From Vitellaria paradoxa (Eukaryota; Streptophyta; Magnoliopsida; Ericales; Sapotaceae): 64,000 nucleotides of DNA. The position numbers and the translations under genes are program-made. The stretch spans positions 36,542,419 to 36,606,418 of the forward strand of contig CM034239.1 of the NCBI GenBank assembly GCA_019916065.1, given 5' to 3'. The notes beneath the pieces were generated by a model. The model had not been told where the DNA came from and did not search any database. It saw nothing but the letters and a program-made list of their open reading frames with translations. This document shows, piece after piece, positions 48,791-60,600 of this stretch. Positions within the stretch are counted from its first letter, which is position 1. Each line of letters begins with the position of its first letter.

Positions 48791-50220
48791 ACTTACCAAT
48801 TCAAGAGTGAGTAGAAGGAGAAAGATAATTTAGCTCTCTTACAAAATAATTTTCTCTTAAAAACTCTATAAAATATACTCTCTCTTAATTGTCTTTTTTA
48901 CATTGTATACAGACACATATTTATAGAAAAACTAAAGAACAAACCTGATTAGAAAATAGAATTTTCAGCAAATTCAACAGGTCAAACTTTTGCGTTCCCT
49001 GTGCCTTCCCATGCGAGATTCACTATCCAGGGGTTAAACCCTTACCTTGCTTGCGCTTTGCCTGCAAGGATCACTAGTTTTCTTTTTCAGCTTATTTATT
49101 ATCTACTGAACTATTGGGTATCTTGCGACTTACCTACAGACCACACTAGAACTTGTCAATACTTCCTTGATTTACAAGAATTTAATTTTCATTGAGTTTC
49201 CTTCTTTGTTAAATTTTTCTTAATTATATTAGCAGTATTTTAAGAAATTCAATCTTCTTCGATTTGGATACTCAATCATTGTCTAATTAAAAAATATCAT
49301 ATTTAGTTAATTTAATCCTACTTTTATTTGAATTGGCCAAATTAAAACTTTATAGAAGTGAAATAAATAAAAATAAATAAATAAGTATATCTGAGTCATT
49401 ACAATAATATTTTATTAAGTAAATATTTTTAAAATTTAAAAGAAAATTGTTGCTGGTCACCATTAATTCATAATACAAAAAAAAAGGAAAATTGTGGAAA
49501 GAGTTAGATGGAAAGGGAGGACGTGTAGCCCCCATTTGATAACATTTTTTTCTATTTTTTTATTTATATTTTCAAAATTTTGTAAATTAATAACAGAAAT
49601 ATGTTTGTTAAATCTATTTATATCTTTTTTCAAAAAATAAAAACTTAGACAGAAAAATGTAAAAAAAAGGTAATTTTACTCTTTTTTTCTATTATAAACA
49701 TTTTTTCAATTTTAACACTTTGTTTATTTTTTCATTATATTAAAATAAATTATTTTATTCAAATATTTTATTAAACTAAAATTATTTTTAATAAATAATA
49801 TAATTGAATTAAATTAATTATCTAAATTAATATGTAATAAAATTTATTAATTTATTTTTAATAAATAATTAAATTAAATTAATTGTTAAATTAATTAATT
49901 TAACAATTAATTTAATTTAATTAATATAAAATATATTTTACTAAATTATTTTGAAAATAATAAAATTAATAATTGATTTAATTCAATTTATTTATTTAAT
50001 TTGAAATATATTTTAATTAATGTAATAATTAATTTAATTTAATTAATTTAATTAATATAAAATATATTTTACTAAATTATTTTGAATAAATAATAAAATT
50101 AATAATTGTTTTAATTTAATTAATTTATTTATTTTGAAATATATTTTAATAAATTATGTTTACTAAACAATTAAATGAAACGGTACTATTGCCCAGCCAT
50201 TAGCTCGCACCCTGCTCTGA
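48791..50220. other. AT-rich upstream DNA with a 131-bp direct repeat
   Basis: No gene is seen. At 49,921-50,020 and 50,052-50,153 nearly the same text occurs twice, 131 bp apart (word TTAATATAAAATATATTTTA). The whole interval 49,550-50,165 is almost pure A/T and ends about 55 bp before the TATA box at 50,222. Confidence 0.5.
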
Positions 50221-50221
50221 C

Positions 50222-50229
50222 TATAAATA
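50222..50229 (+). promoter_or_regulatory. TATA box of the CaaX-protein gene
   Basis: TATAAATA lies 54 bases before the ATG at 50,276, within a short GC-richer island following the A/T-only stretch. Distance and sequence fit a plant core promoter with a leader of about 20-25 bases. Confidence 0.55.
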
Positions 50230-50275
50230 GACTCGTCGCTCCTTGATCACGAGTTTGGCCGCGAGTAGATCAGAG

Positions 50276-50378
50276 ATGGAAGTAATGGGACTGAATTCTC
50301 TTTTCCTACCCAGCTCCAACGCCAGTCTGAAGAAGAACGGCGGACTCAAGGTATTAATGTCTTAGAATCCCCAAGTTA

Positions 50379-50412
<34 letters not shown>

Positions 50413-51982
50413 CTGCTCCCTTTTTTGGAGAAAGAGACGCAGACCCAAGAACACAAGAACAAAAAGAATTAGGTTGTGTCTATGGAGTATTGTGGGTGAG
50501 TGTATTTATAGAGAGCCAGTCAGGATAAAGAAATTAGCTTACACGCACCAAAGACAATAGTCCTTTGGCCAGGTGGCTTACTCTACAAGTACGTTGGTGA
50601 GGGTACTTCAATCAAGTAGTGGTAGCACCCTTGCTTCGTCAATTGGTGCAAAGGTCGTGACTGTATAGTTACAAGGTACTTATTGCTTCGTCGATTGGTA
50701 TAAAGGTCGTGACTGTATAGGTACAAGGTACTTATGAGGTAGAGGATAAGTTTTGTCATATAGTGATTTTTTTTTTCTTTGGGCTAGTCGACGATGTATC
50801 GACAGATCCCCCAACTCTAGCCACTATGCCGCTCGTCCTCGATGGTCCCGCGGGTGAGTGTGTGTTAGTTAATCCTTTACGGGTGATCCTTAGATCTCGC
50901 TCCTGACTTTTAGGTTAAGTGTCAAGTCTGGAATGTTCCCTGGCCTCAAATGCCTCGATAAAGGTGGCGTGACCAGTGCGGGTTGTCACGGGCTTAATAT
51001 TTCACACCTTGACCCGTGCGGCACTTAATCACTTTAACCCCCTTGTTGAAGTGCTAAGTCAGCCTACCCTTACTAGGAAGCTAAAACTCTCACAACTCTC
51101 ACAAAGAAGCTAAGTATGAGAAAGAAGCTTAAGAGAGTAAAGAGCACACAAGAGACTTAGAGAATGCCCTTTTTTTGTTCACTCAAAACTTGGATGGTTA
51201 CAAGTGAAGGGGATGGCCCCTATTTATAGCCTTCCACCTCCTCAATGGATGGTGGGGATTTGTTCGATCCAACGGTGGAGGTTGAAGCTCTAGAATCTTC
51301 CACATAAATATCTAAGATATTTACATGATGATCTTTACAAGGGAGCTTCCCATACATTCTAGAATTCTCTATACTTATCTACATACACTACAACAATAAA
51401 CACTTTTAGCGACCAAAAATTTAGTCACGAAAAGTTATTTTTTGGTCGCTAAAACTTTTGCCGACCAATATAATTTGGTCGCCCGTTGGTTGGCAAAGAC
51501 TAGTGGCAGAAGGTATTGGCGACCAAAAATATATTTGGTCGGTAAAAGTATAATTTTTGCCGACCAAACCTTGGTTGCTAAAAGATACGCCTTTGGCGAC
51601 CAATATATATTTGATCGGCAAAAGTTTACCCTTTAGTGACCAAAAATTTGGTCGCCAAAGGTTAGTTTTTGGTGACCAAACGTTGTTTAAAACCTTCACC
51701 ATCTATGATCTTCCACCAAGAAAAAAATTCTGTATTTTTTTATCTTGGCCTCTCAAATTTAAGAGAGAGGGGGAGAGAGAGATCATGCTATCGGTTGTAC
51801 GTTGGTAAAGATCGTAGAGAGATTTTTGAAAAACACGTAATTGGCATTTTAAAGAGGATTACTGGATCGTGTTTAAGGCCAACTTGAGTTGGTGTTGATT
51901 GCTTTACACACTGATCGTTTACGTGTGTAGTGAGGTCGGTGGGATTGTGTTTATTTGATATAATTTTTTTATCATGTTATAA

Positions 51983-52035
<53 letters not shown>

Positions 52036-55000
52036 CGCGGATAAAAACCAATTCTATGAATTGATTCTTGATTATACATGTGAAATTCTGAAACTTTCAC
52101 ACTGAAATGGGTATATTGTTTTCTCATAAAAAACATACTTAGAGATAGATTTAATTTATGAAAATTTTATATGTTAAATTAGACATGTAGAAGAGTTTTC
52201 TGTAAAAATTTCATAATTTTTGGAATTTAAATGAATTTATTAAAAATAGTCAAACTTGACTGATTGGTTGGGATTTCTGTACCTGGATCAGCACACTGTT
52301 TTTATATGAAATTCATACTTAGAGGCCGAATTAATTTTCAATATTTTTATATATGGGAGTATATATCCAAAATAGTATCCAGTAAAAAGTTCATATTTTT
52401 TTTAGTTAAAATAGATTTTATAAAAATCATGAAGTTTGACTGTTTGTTTTAATTTGCTGTGCTGATAGGAGGTTGATTTTTGGTATAAAAACAATACCTA
52501 GAGATTAAATTAATTTCAAAAAATTTTATATATGAAAATAGACATGTTAGCAATTCTACAGTAAATTTTTTATAAATTTTTGAGCAATATTTAATTTTAT
52601 AAAAATATTGAAACCTGGCTGTTTGGTTTACGTTACTGTGCTGACAACAGTCAGATATTTGGTATAAAAGGTATAGATAAAAGTTGATATAATTTTTTAA
52701 ATTTTTATATGTTAAACTAGATATATGAATGAGCTTTCTGTAAAAATTTCAAAATTTTTGGATTTAAAATGTATTTTATAAAAATCATGAAATGAGCTGT
52801 TCTGTATGGTTCTAACAGAAATACCCATTTAGTATTTTTAAAATCTGTATTATATGGCTTTATGAATAAATTTTAAATCTTATTTTTATGAAATTGGACT
52901 TAATTATAAGTATTTTAGGCTTTTGAATTAGTGTAAAATATTTCATTTTCTATTTTTTTATGAATTATCAAACTCTATGTCTTGAATCCTTCATTGTCAT
53001 GACATGCTTGATATAAAATTTTATTTATCAAGCTAGCTGCATATATATATTCCTGAATATGGTTGCATGATATTTATTTGATAAATCTTGTATGAGAATA
53101 TTTTTATGAAAGGGCAACATGAAACTTAGACACAAAACACATTCACACTTCATAAAACTTATAAAGTAAAGGGAAGAGAACACACAAAAATCAAATTAGG
53201 AAGAACTTTTGTGTATGTTGTACTGTTAATAAAAGGAATTACTTGAGATTTGATTTTTGGGTTATTGGAGTCATTAAGGGTACTAGAAAGAGTAGGTTCT
53301 AGAGCCTAAGGGTTGAAAGTCTCAAAACCTGCGCAGGGTGGTTAGTATAATCAGTAGGCTAGAAACCTACGAAATATATATACGGCTTATTCTAGCGTAT
53401 ATTAAGTGCCGAGACTGCGGGACCGGTTTGCCTACTAAGGCAAACGAGTACATTTGGGACTGCGGAACCAAATGTACCCCATGATTGAGGTCTGGAGATG
53501 TGATGAGTACATTTAGGACTGTGGGACCAATTGTACCCCATGACTAAGATCTAAGGATGTGATGAGTACATCTAGGACTGCGGGACTAGTTGTACCCCAT
53601 GCTTAGGGTTGGGGATTTATTTTGGGTTTAGTTCTGAGGCCACAGACTAAACTTGTAGAGTACTTGACCCATAGTATGATATTGATGTGTGGTAATGTGA
53701 ATGAAGTGATATGATTTATTTATAGCATTAGACTGCGGGATCATGGCTAAGTAACTTTATAATTTGAATGTTATGATTGAATATGGATATTTTGAAAATT
53801 ATAAGATTTTATATTTTATTCTTATTAATTAGTGTTAATAATTTTGCATGATTAAGAAATTATATGTTATAAACACTTTTTGAGCACACGTGGAATTTAG
53901 TGCTCACCACCTACTACAGTTGGTAATGCAGGGGTTGATGCTCGTGATGGACCAGCGGGTTAGCTAGCCGTCTTGGGTTGTTGTAGCTGGATGATTTGTT
54001 TTATTTTGCGTTCCAACGTTTAAATTTTAATGTAATGGAGTTTTGATTTGGGCCCATATTTGTGGCATGGTTTTATAGCCCATTCTTAGGGCATTTTAAA
54101 GGTATTTTGGATATTCAAGAGATTGAATAATATTTACTTTAATTAGCTTCCGCTCTGATATGGTACATTTTTCATGGTTTGATATTTATTTTTGGGTTTT
54201 GTTCCCATGTCCCCGGTGTGGATTTCGGGGCGTGAAAATTTTTATAAATTAATTAAAATTAATAAATAAACGTTAAAATAAAATTTAGAAATCTAATTTA
54301 AATCATACAAAGAGATAAATAAATTTTTTTGAGAGAAAAATAAAGAAATAAATAAAATTTAATTATTTTTATTTACCCATTTCATTTTTTTAGCAACTAA
54401 ATTAATATTTGGTCGATGAAGAGATTTTTTTAGCGACCAATTGGTTGTCAAATGCTAGCCACCAAACTTATTTGGTCGCTAAAAATGAATTTCAAAAATT
54501 ATGAAAATATTTCGCGACCAAATGTTTTGGTAGCCAAAAGTTATTATTGGCGCCAAAGGATCGAGGGAAATATTTTAGAACTCTTTAGCAACTAAATTAA
54601 TATTTGGTCGCTAAAGGTTAACTTTTAGTGACCAATTGGTTGCCAAATGCCTGGAATTTAGTTACCAAACTTATTTGGTCGCTAAAAATAAATGTCCAAA
54701 ATTATAAAAATATTCTGTGACCAAATATTTTGGTAGCCAAAAGATGGAGGGAAATATTTTAGAACTCTTTAGCTACTAAATTAATATTTGGTCGGTAAAT
54801 GTTAATTTTTAGCGACAACTTGGTCGCCAAATGCCTGGAATTTAGCGACCAAACTTATTTGGTCACTAAAAATAAATGTAAAAAATTATGAAAATATTCC
54901 ACGATCAAATGTTTTGGTAGCCAAAAAGTCATTGTTGGTGCCAAAGGGTGGAGGGAAATATTTTAGAACTCTTTAGCGACTAAATTAATATTTGGTCGCT

Positions 55001-56626
55001 AAAGGTTAACTTTTGGCGACCAATTGGTTGCCAAATGCTTGGGATTTAGCGACCAATTTATATTTGGTCGCTAAATATAAATTATTAGCGATCAAATGAT
55101 GTTTAGTCGCTAAAAACTAATATTTAGCCACCAAATTTAGTTTTGGTCGTGAAAAATAGTCGCTAAAAATATTTTTTCTTGTAGTAATATTCAAGAATCT
55201 CCTAGCATGTACAAGAGAGTTCTAGAATATACACAATTAACCTAGCATGGCCTAGAGCCTTCTAGAGAATTCTAAAGCAATGCCACCTTGCTCTGTCGTT
55301 GTAGGCATCTGCGAGGCGCCAAGTAGGCGATGACATGGCGGGTTGTGATAGGGTGGCGCAACGGTGGGTAGCACTGCCTTTCCTGGTGAATGGTGGCGTG
55401 CCTCAATTATGGATACATATAAAGATTAATTTTAGAGCTAAACTAGCATTGTCCAGACTTAATTTTCAAATGTATTAATAATATGAATCCTAAATATCTT
55501 CGTTGATCCTCGAGAGGAATGATAAGTTTAGTAAAATAGTTTAGAGCATAGAATCCTGCAATGAAACATTTTACTCATTTTACTCAATTAACACTATTTT
55601 TGGTTGATTACAAAAAAATATATGGAAAACAAATAACAAAAGTTATTATTCTTATTTTATTTATTTATTTATTTATTTTTGCTGTGCATGCACGGATAAA
55701 ACATATAGTTGCCCAACTACATTATACTTATCTCTTGCATGATGGATATGGGGTATATGTTATCTCACCATTTTGTTGCATATTTTTGTTCGTTACAATT
55801 TTATATCTTCGTTGCTTTTTCATGTCTACTAATTAGAGTACCCCTGAATTATTTTGTTGATGGGATTGAGCAAAAAGAACCAAGGAATCATGGATTTGCA
55901 GGCCCCTAATCCTTAAGCTATATTATGCTGCATAATAGCATTAGTTAGCTGCATTCTTTTATTCATTCAATCCATCACATAGCATTCTTTTTTTTTTTTT
56001 CCTCCGTGCTCTCATATTTTTTTCACTCTTTGTGCAGATTTTGAACGATTCTTCAGCCACTGCCACTGCTTCAGGGGGTGGCTCTCCCGCACTGGAAATC
56101 AATCATGTACTGTATTTGTATCTTTAATCCCCTTTATCTTAACTCTCCTTCCCCTTCTACCTAAATCACAACCCCTCCCCCCCCCCCAAAAAAAAAACGC
56201 ACATCCATGCAGCCTTATGGTTCCCAATGCGTGCGCAACAATTTTTCTTTGCATTAATATGAATAATTCATGCATGATATTTTTCTACTGTTTCTTCCGT
56301 CCACCTTGCTATGCTCTTCCTTCTTTTGCTTGATCTCATATGTTCAACAATGTCCTGTGTTTTTTGGCATGTCCCTTTCTATTGACATACATGGCTGTTG
56401 GTTCATTTCTTTTTTCCTTTTGACAGGTTATTGGTTTCATCTGACAATATTGATGATTGACAAATTGTTATGTTGCAATTTTCAGATAATAGCACCTCCT
56501 CCAAGGCGGATCCGAGTACCTCCATGCCCTCCACCCCCTAAGACTGATCCAATACCAGAAGAAAAGGAGAAGGTGAAACGACGAAGAAAAAAGAAGAAGC
56601 GGATCCAGATTTGTACCATACTTTAG
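50276..56626 (+). CDS. Small basic protein with C-terminal CaaX box, uncharacterised
   Basis: Three exons in phase 0: 50,276-50,350, 56,038-56,106 and 56,486-56,626, giving 94 residues. I do not recognise the family. The N-terminus is MEVMGLNSLFLPSSNASLKK, the middle is Ser/Thr/Gly-rich, then a proline block PPCPPPPKTDP, a short acidic stretch and the tail KVKRRRKKKKRIQICTIL. The last four residues form a CaaX prenylation box ending in Leu, which favours geranylgeranylation. Together with the lysine/arginine run, this resembles the membrane-anchoring tail of type-I ROP GTPases, though no GTPase domain is present. A plasma-membrane-bound peptide is a reasonable inference. Evidence for the model: TATA box 54 bp upstream, consensus splice borders, phase-0 joins and basic tail in frame. 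Intron 1 (5,687 bp) holds a CACTA transposon. Exon joining is not verified. Confidence 0.55.
50351..51385. other. Intron 1 left part, LTR-like sequence
   Basis: After a (TA)n run at 50,383-50,412 the sequence becomes GC-richer than usual for an intron. It includes TTGTCACGGGCTTAATATTT near 50,983 (LTR-start-like), minus-strand promoter-like text (CTATAAATAGG as its complement near 51,220) and no ORF. It looks like LTR sequence from a copia-type element, but I could not confirm either end. Confidence 0.35.
52134..52835 (+). repeat. Four degenerate tandem units, period about 180 bp
   Basis: Units begin near 52,134, 52,314, 52,493 and 52,671 with a CATACTTAGAG / AATACCTAGAG / GTATAGATAAA opener. 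Each continues with a TGTAAAAATTTCA..ATTTTTGGA segment and ends in a GACTGTTTGGTTT ... GCTGTGCTGA type segment. Identity is moderate. Confidence 0.65.
53446..53608 (+). repeat. Three tandem copies of a 59-bp unit
   Basis: The phrase GAGTACATTTGGGACTGCGG and the closing TGTACCCCATG repeat at 53,446, 53,505 and 53,564, the third copy being partial. The array is GC-richer than its surroundings. Confidence 0.85.
54388..55170. repeat. Right subterminal array of the CACTA element, period about 190 bp
   Basis: Four higher-order units start with TTTAGCRACTAAATTAATAT at 54,388, 54,584, 54,768 and 54,972. Each holds several TTTGGTCGCTAAA words in alternating orientation. Confidence 0.75.
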
Positions 56627-57060
56627 ATTGCCGATAGTTATTACTTACTTTCCACTACAGGAGATTTGGATGCCATTCTCAAATTGAAAAGTACATTATA
56701 CAATTTTGCCTTCCTTGTTATATTGCACTTCAATATTCTGGTTTGGTTTAAAACATAATACTGAAAAAAATAACTCATGCTACGGTGTTTTGTTGACAAA
56801 AAATGGAGCAAAAAATATAATAAAAGTAGAAAAATATGACATAAAAATAATGTGTGAAAAAATTTAATTGAAGAAAAATACAAAAATTAGTTAAATTTAA
56901 TGAATTTTGGTGATTTTTTGTGCCACCAAACAAGGCCTACATTTATTAAAAACAGTTCAGTGAATAAAGTTAAAGAATAATAGGAAAAATGGATAAAATT
57001 TAAAGAAAATTGGTAAAAATTAATTTTGTGTTTAATGAAAAAAGTTAGAAAAAATTGGTA

Positions 57061-57092
<32 letters not shown>

Positions 57093-57692
57093 TGGGTAAA
57101 ACTTGATAAACTAAACACCCCCAACATTTGAATGAAGGGATTGTGAGATTTCTTTTACGATTATATTGGAGAGATTTTTGCTTGTGTATGGTAGTATCAA
57201 CGGTTAGGAATGTTTAATACGGAGGTATATTGTTTAGAGTTTGCTTCTTTAGTACGTGTAACACCTAATTCCAAACCTAATGTTCACTAGATAGTATTAG
57301 CATCGACTTTAAGCACCTGCCCAAGTAAGTTTTGTGATCAAACCATTAGATGCATTTGAGGGTAAGCAAATATTTAAGCTCCGTGTAAGCAAACAAGCAG
57401 ACCCAAGTCCATTTGGTACGATGTAAAACGTTAAAAATTTATGAAAATTTTTAAAAGTTATTTACTTTTTAACTCATTACACGAATTACGAATCTACAAA
57501 TTATTTTAAATTATCCCACTTTTTATTACTCCAAACGTCTCCATAGTAAAAAAATTACGTAATTTTTTTTGTAATAAGACAAAGCAAGTAACCCATAAAT
57601 AATATATACCTATCCTCATATTTCGAAAATAGAATTCGTACTCCCTTAACTCTAATGAAAATTAGCAGTGGTAATCAACTAATAATTACAAG
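56627..57692. other. Convergent intergenic space
   Basis: This separates the + strand CaaX gene and the - strand protease gene, so it should hold both 3' UTRs. It contains an (ATT)n microsatellite near 57,067-57,092. No gene is recognised. Confidence 0.4.
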
Positions 57693-60600
57693 TTAATTCA
57701 TTGATACTGCGAGATCATCCGACATAGTAGAAGGTATGCAGTGAGTTCTGAGAATTTCTCCAGTTCTTGCTTTAGCAATGTTTGTCTTTAACACCAACAT
57801 CTGCATAATCACGACAACAAAGAAAACTAACAGCATTACTAGGGACAGAGATGGGAAATATGGCTTGAAGGCTTAAAAATCTAACAATTATCCGTGTAAA
57901 TGTGAAAACTCTGGGGATCTTAAATATATATATATGTATATATAACGTGCAAGTAGAACGGTGGAGAAATAAAGCTTGGCGTCGTCTAGATCATTGATAA
58001 AAAGGCAATCTGTGTATGTGATTTCTGTACGTCTCTTCTGCTAGGAAGGGTTAGACATGAATCGATAGCACGGCATCAGCTGTAACATGAATTATTGAAT
58101 AAAAAATTGAAGAGATAATTGCCTATCTCAGTATTTAAAGTGAAAATCACTTGCAACCTTTGATTTTAAAAATCTATCTTTTTATCTTTTATACTTTGAG
58201 GTAAAGTGAAGTTATAAGCAGTGTCAAATTTTTAAGTAAAAAGATAAAAATACTCAATAAAAATTAAATTAAACCAAGGGTGTGAGTGTAAATAATATAA
58301 AGTATAAGGAGTATAGATGTAATTTTTAAATTTAGAGTCAAAAGTATTATGTTTGACCGATTTTTTAACGTTTTCACTTTAATTTAAAGTATAAAGAATG
58401 TAAAGGTAAATTTATAAAGTTTAGGTGGCGCAATTGATTTCACCTTAAGTAGGAGGAGTAAAAAAAACAATTACCCAGAATTTAAATATGATATAACGCG
58501 AACAAGTGAATCAAAAATTGATACTATGTAACACGAATTTGACCCAATTTTAAATTAATTAATTAAAATGTTTATTAATTTTTAAGCTATTTAAGCATTG
58601 ACAAACATGAACGCAAAGTCAAACAGTAATTCTATAAGCACTCTTCTATCTATAAGTGGAAAAATTGATACTAGGATTTGAATCTTTAACTTCTAAATTG
58701 TAATAAAACAATCTTGCTGCAACTCTGGACTACTATTTCCCCCTAGATCTTGCATACAACTTAAAAAGTTTAAAGAAAATAATGGCGTGATTGAGAATTT
58801 TTCCATTAGTGAATAGAGAGAGAGAGAGAAAGAGAGTTAAAGGACCTTTTGGTTTTCAAGTTTGAATTCTAAATATTCCTCATCACAACACTCTACTAAT
58901 GTTACCAAAGTCTTCAGATTCGGAACAGGCTTGCCATTGAAAGTGAGAACCTACATTATCAACATATACATGTAAGAGAGGGTTTTTGTTAGTGAAGTAT
59001 TAATGAAGGGCTCAATTAGTTTTGGATTGAATTCTCTCTATTTAGTGTGACATATATTCCCAAACCTCATTCCGCACAATATCCTCCTCATCATACCCAA
59101 TATTAACAGTGTCTTTGAGCACCTATCCAATTTTTGGAATTAATGAAATTTAGTTGAGAAAGAGCATGTAATAAGAATATATGATGAGAAATTATGTGAG
59201 AAATCACCTCACAAACTATGACTCGCTCTTCATATAAAGCTTTGGACAATAGATTTTCTGGAAGATGTTCATAGAGCCATCCGCACTAGAATTTGGAGCA
59301 AATCACAAAGTTAATAAAGTAGAACCAAATAATGCAATATTTTTTCAATCATGAATTGAATAAAGAACGCACCACACATTGCAAATATGGAATAGAAAGA
59401 GTTGTAAAAACAAATCCTGCAACAATGTAGTAGGAAATAGGCCTCCCCAAGATATTAGCTGCCTTAAATTGTCTATGAGTTGCAAGTCTTATGCTAAATT
59501 CATGTGTCTCTGAATTGCGAAGAACTTTAACAAAAACTTTATCACCCTTATACTTTTGAGCAAGAAGGTAGGTGAATTCTATCCGGCGTCCCCATTTAAA
59601 TGGAACTGAAAGTTAGCAGTCATTAGAAGCTAAATAAGAGAATTGAATTTATAATATGAGAAGAAACACAAGAAATAAAAGAAATCCCAAAAAGTCACAA
59701 ATTGTTGATTTTTTCATTAGTAAAATGTAGAAACAAAAAATGCTAAAATACAAGTTTAAGAATCAAAAGATCATTTAAAAAAAAATCACCTGTGCCATCA
59801 TTATCGATACTAATTCCGTCTATGTTGAGGATAACATCGCATGGCTTTAGAATATTAAATTCTGGATAGTTGGGCTTTACTTCTGTTACAAGGATACCTT
59901 GTTGATTAGATCTCATCTTTTTTGACATTCGTAAATCGGGACTTTTCATCTTTTGCCACCTGATTGCAAGATTAGGGAACCCTACCATGTTGGAAATTTG
60001 AAGGACATCATAATTAGATTTCAAAGAAGGGCAAATGGCAACCCAATATATAAGGTTCTCGCTTTACAGAGTTTGAAGAGTGCAAATTGTGTGCAACGTT
60101 ACCCTAACTTGCAAAGAGGACTCATAATCTCAGGTAACAATGAAAAAAGAAAAACCTTAAAAATTAGAAAAAAGAAATTATTACAAGAATCCTAAAGTTA
60201 ACAAAGAAATCCTAACATACCCGTATATGTTCCATTCTTGTCATAGTCTTTGATGAAATGCTTAATAACTGAGACAGGTATGATATCACTTGTGTTGTCT
60301 CCGGACTGAAATGCCATGCCCACACATTTACCTCTTTTGTTAAAAACAGGTCCACCAGAATTTCCATGCTTTAGAGCAACACTAACCTGTTAAAAATAAG
60401 AAGTGTCGAATTTCGAAATGATAAATCAAAAACAGAATAATTATTCATTGAACTTCGTATATATATGTATATGCATATGGTTTGATCTATTCTTGTGAAT
60501 CTGTAAATAATTAAATTAGATAACACCAATGGCATATGGTTGAGAACCAATCATTGTCAATCATCTCTGCATGGTGAATAATCTTTATGTGGGTAGTGTT

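Larger units (their letters stand above)
51730..54237 (+). repeat. LTR-like core inside the CACTA element
   Basis: The stretch ends TTTCGGGGCGTGAAA at about 54,237, similar to the GGGGCGTGACA terminus of the nested LTR block at 15,789 read on the minus strand. It contains GTGCTCACCACCTACTACAG near 53,910 and two internal tandem arrays. The left border is uncertain and no target duplication was found, so nested LTR is a working reading only. Confidence 0.4.
51386..55186. mobile_element. CACTA (En/Spm) DNA transposon, non-autonomous
   Basis: The left end begins CACTACAACAATAAACAC and TTTTAGCGACC. The right end in reverse complement reads TACTACAAGAAAAAATATTTTTAGCGAC, one base off CACTACAA. A 3-bp target duplication ATA flanks it (51,383-51,385 and 55,187-55,189), as expected for CACTA. 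Subterminal regions (51,400-51,690 and 54,388-55,170) are packed with GGTCGCTAAA / GCGACCAAA words in both orientations, the usual transposase-binding arrays. No transposase ORF is present. The middle part appears to contain LTR-type sequence (up to about 54,237). Length 3,801 bp. Confidence 0.82.

Noticed and set aside
58620..58745. SINE-like B box (AGATTCAAATCC on the minus strand) in protease intron 9
   Set aside because: No matching A box at the right distance, and no SINE body was recognised.
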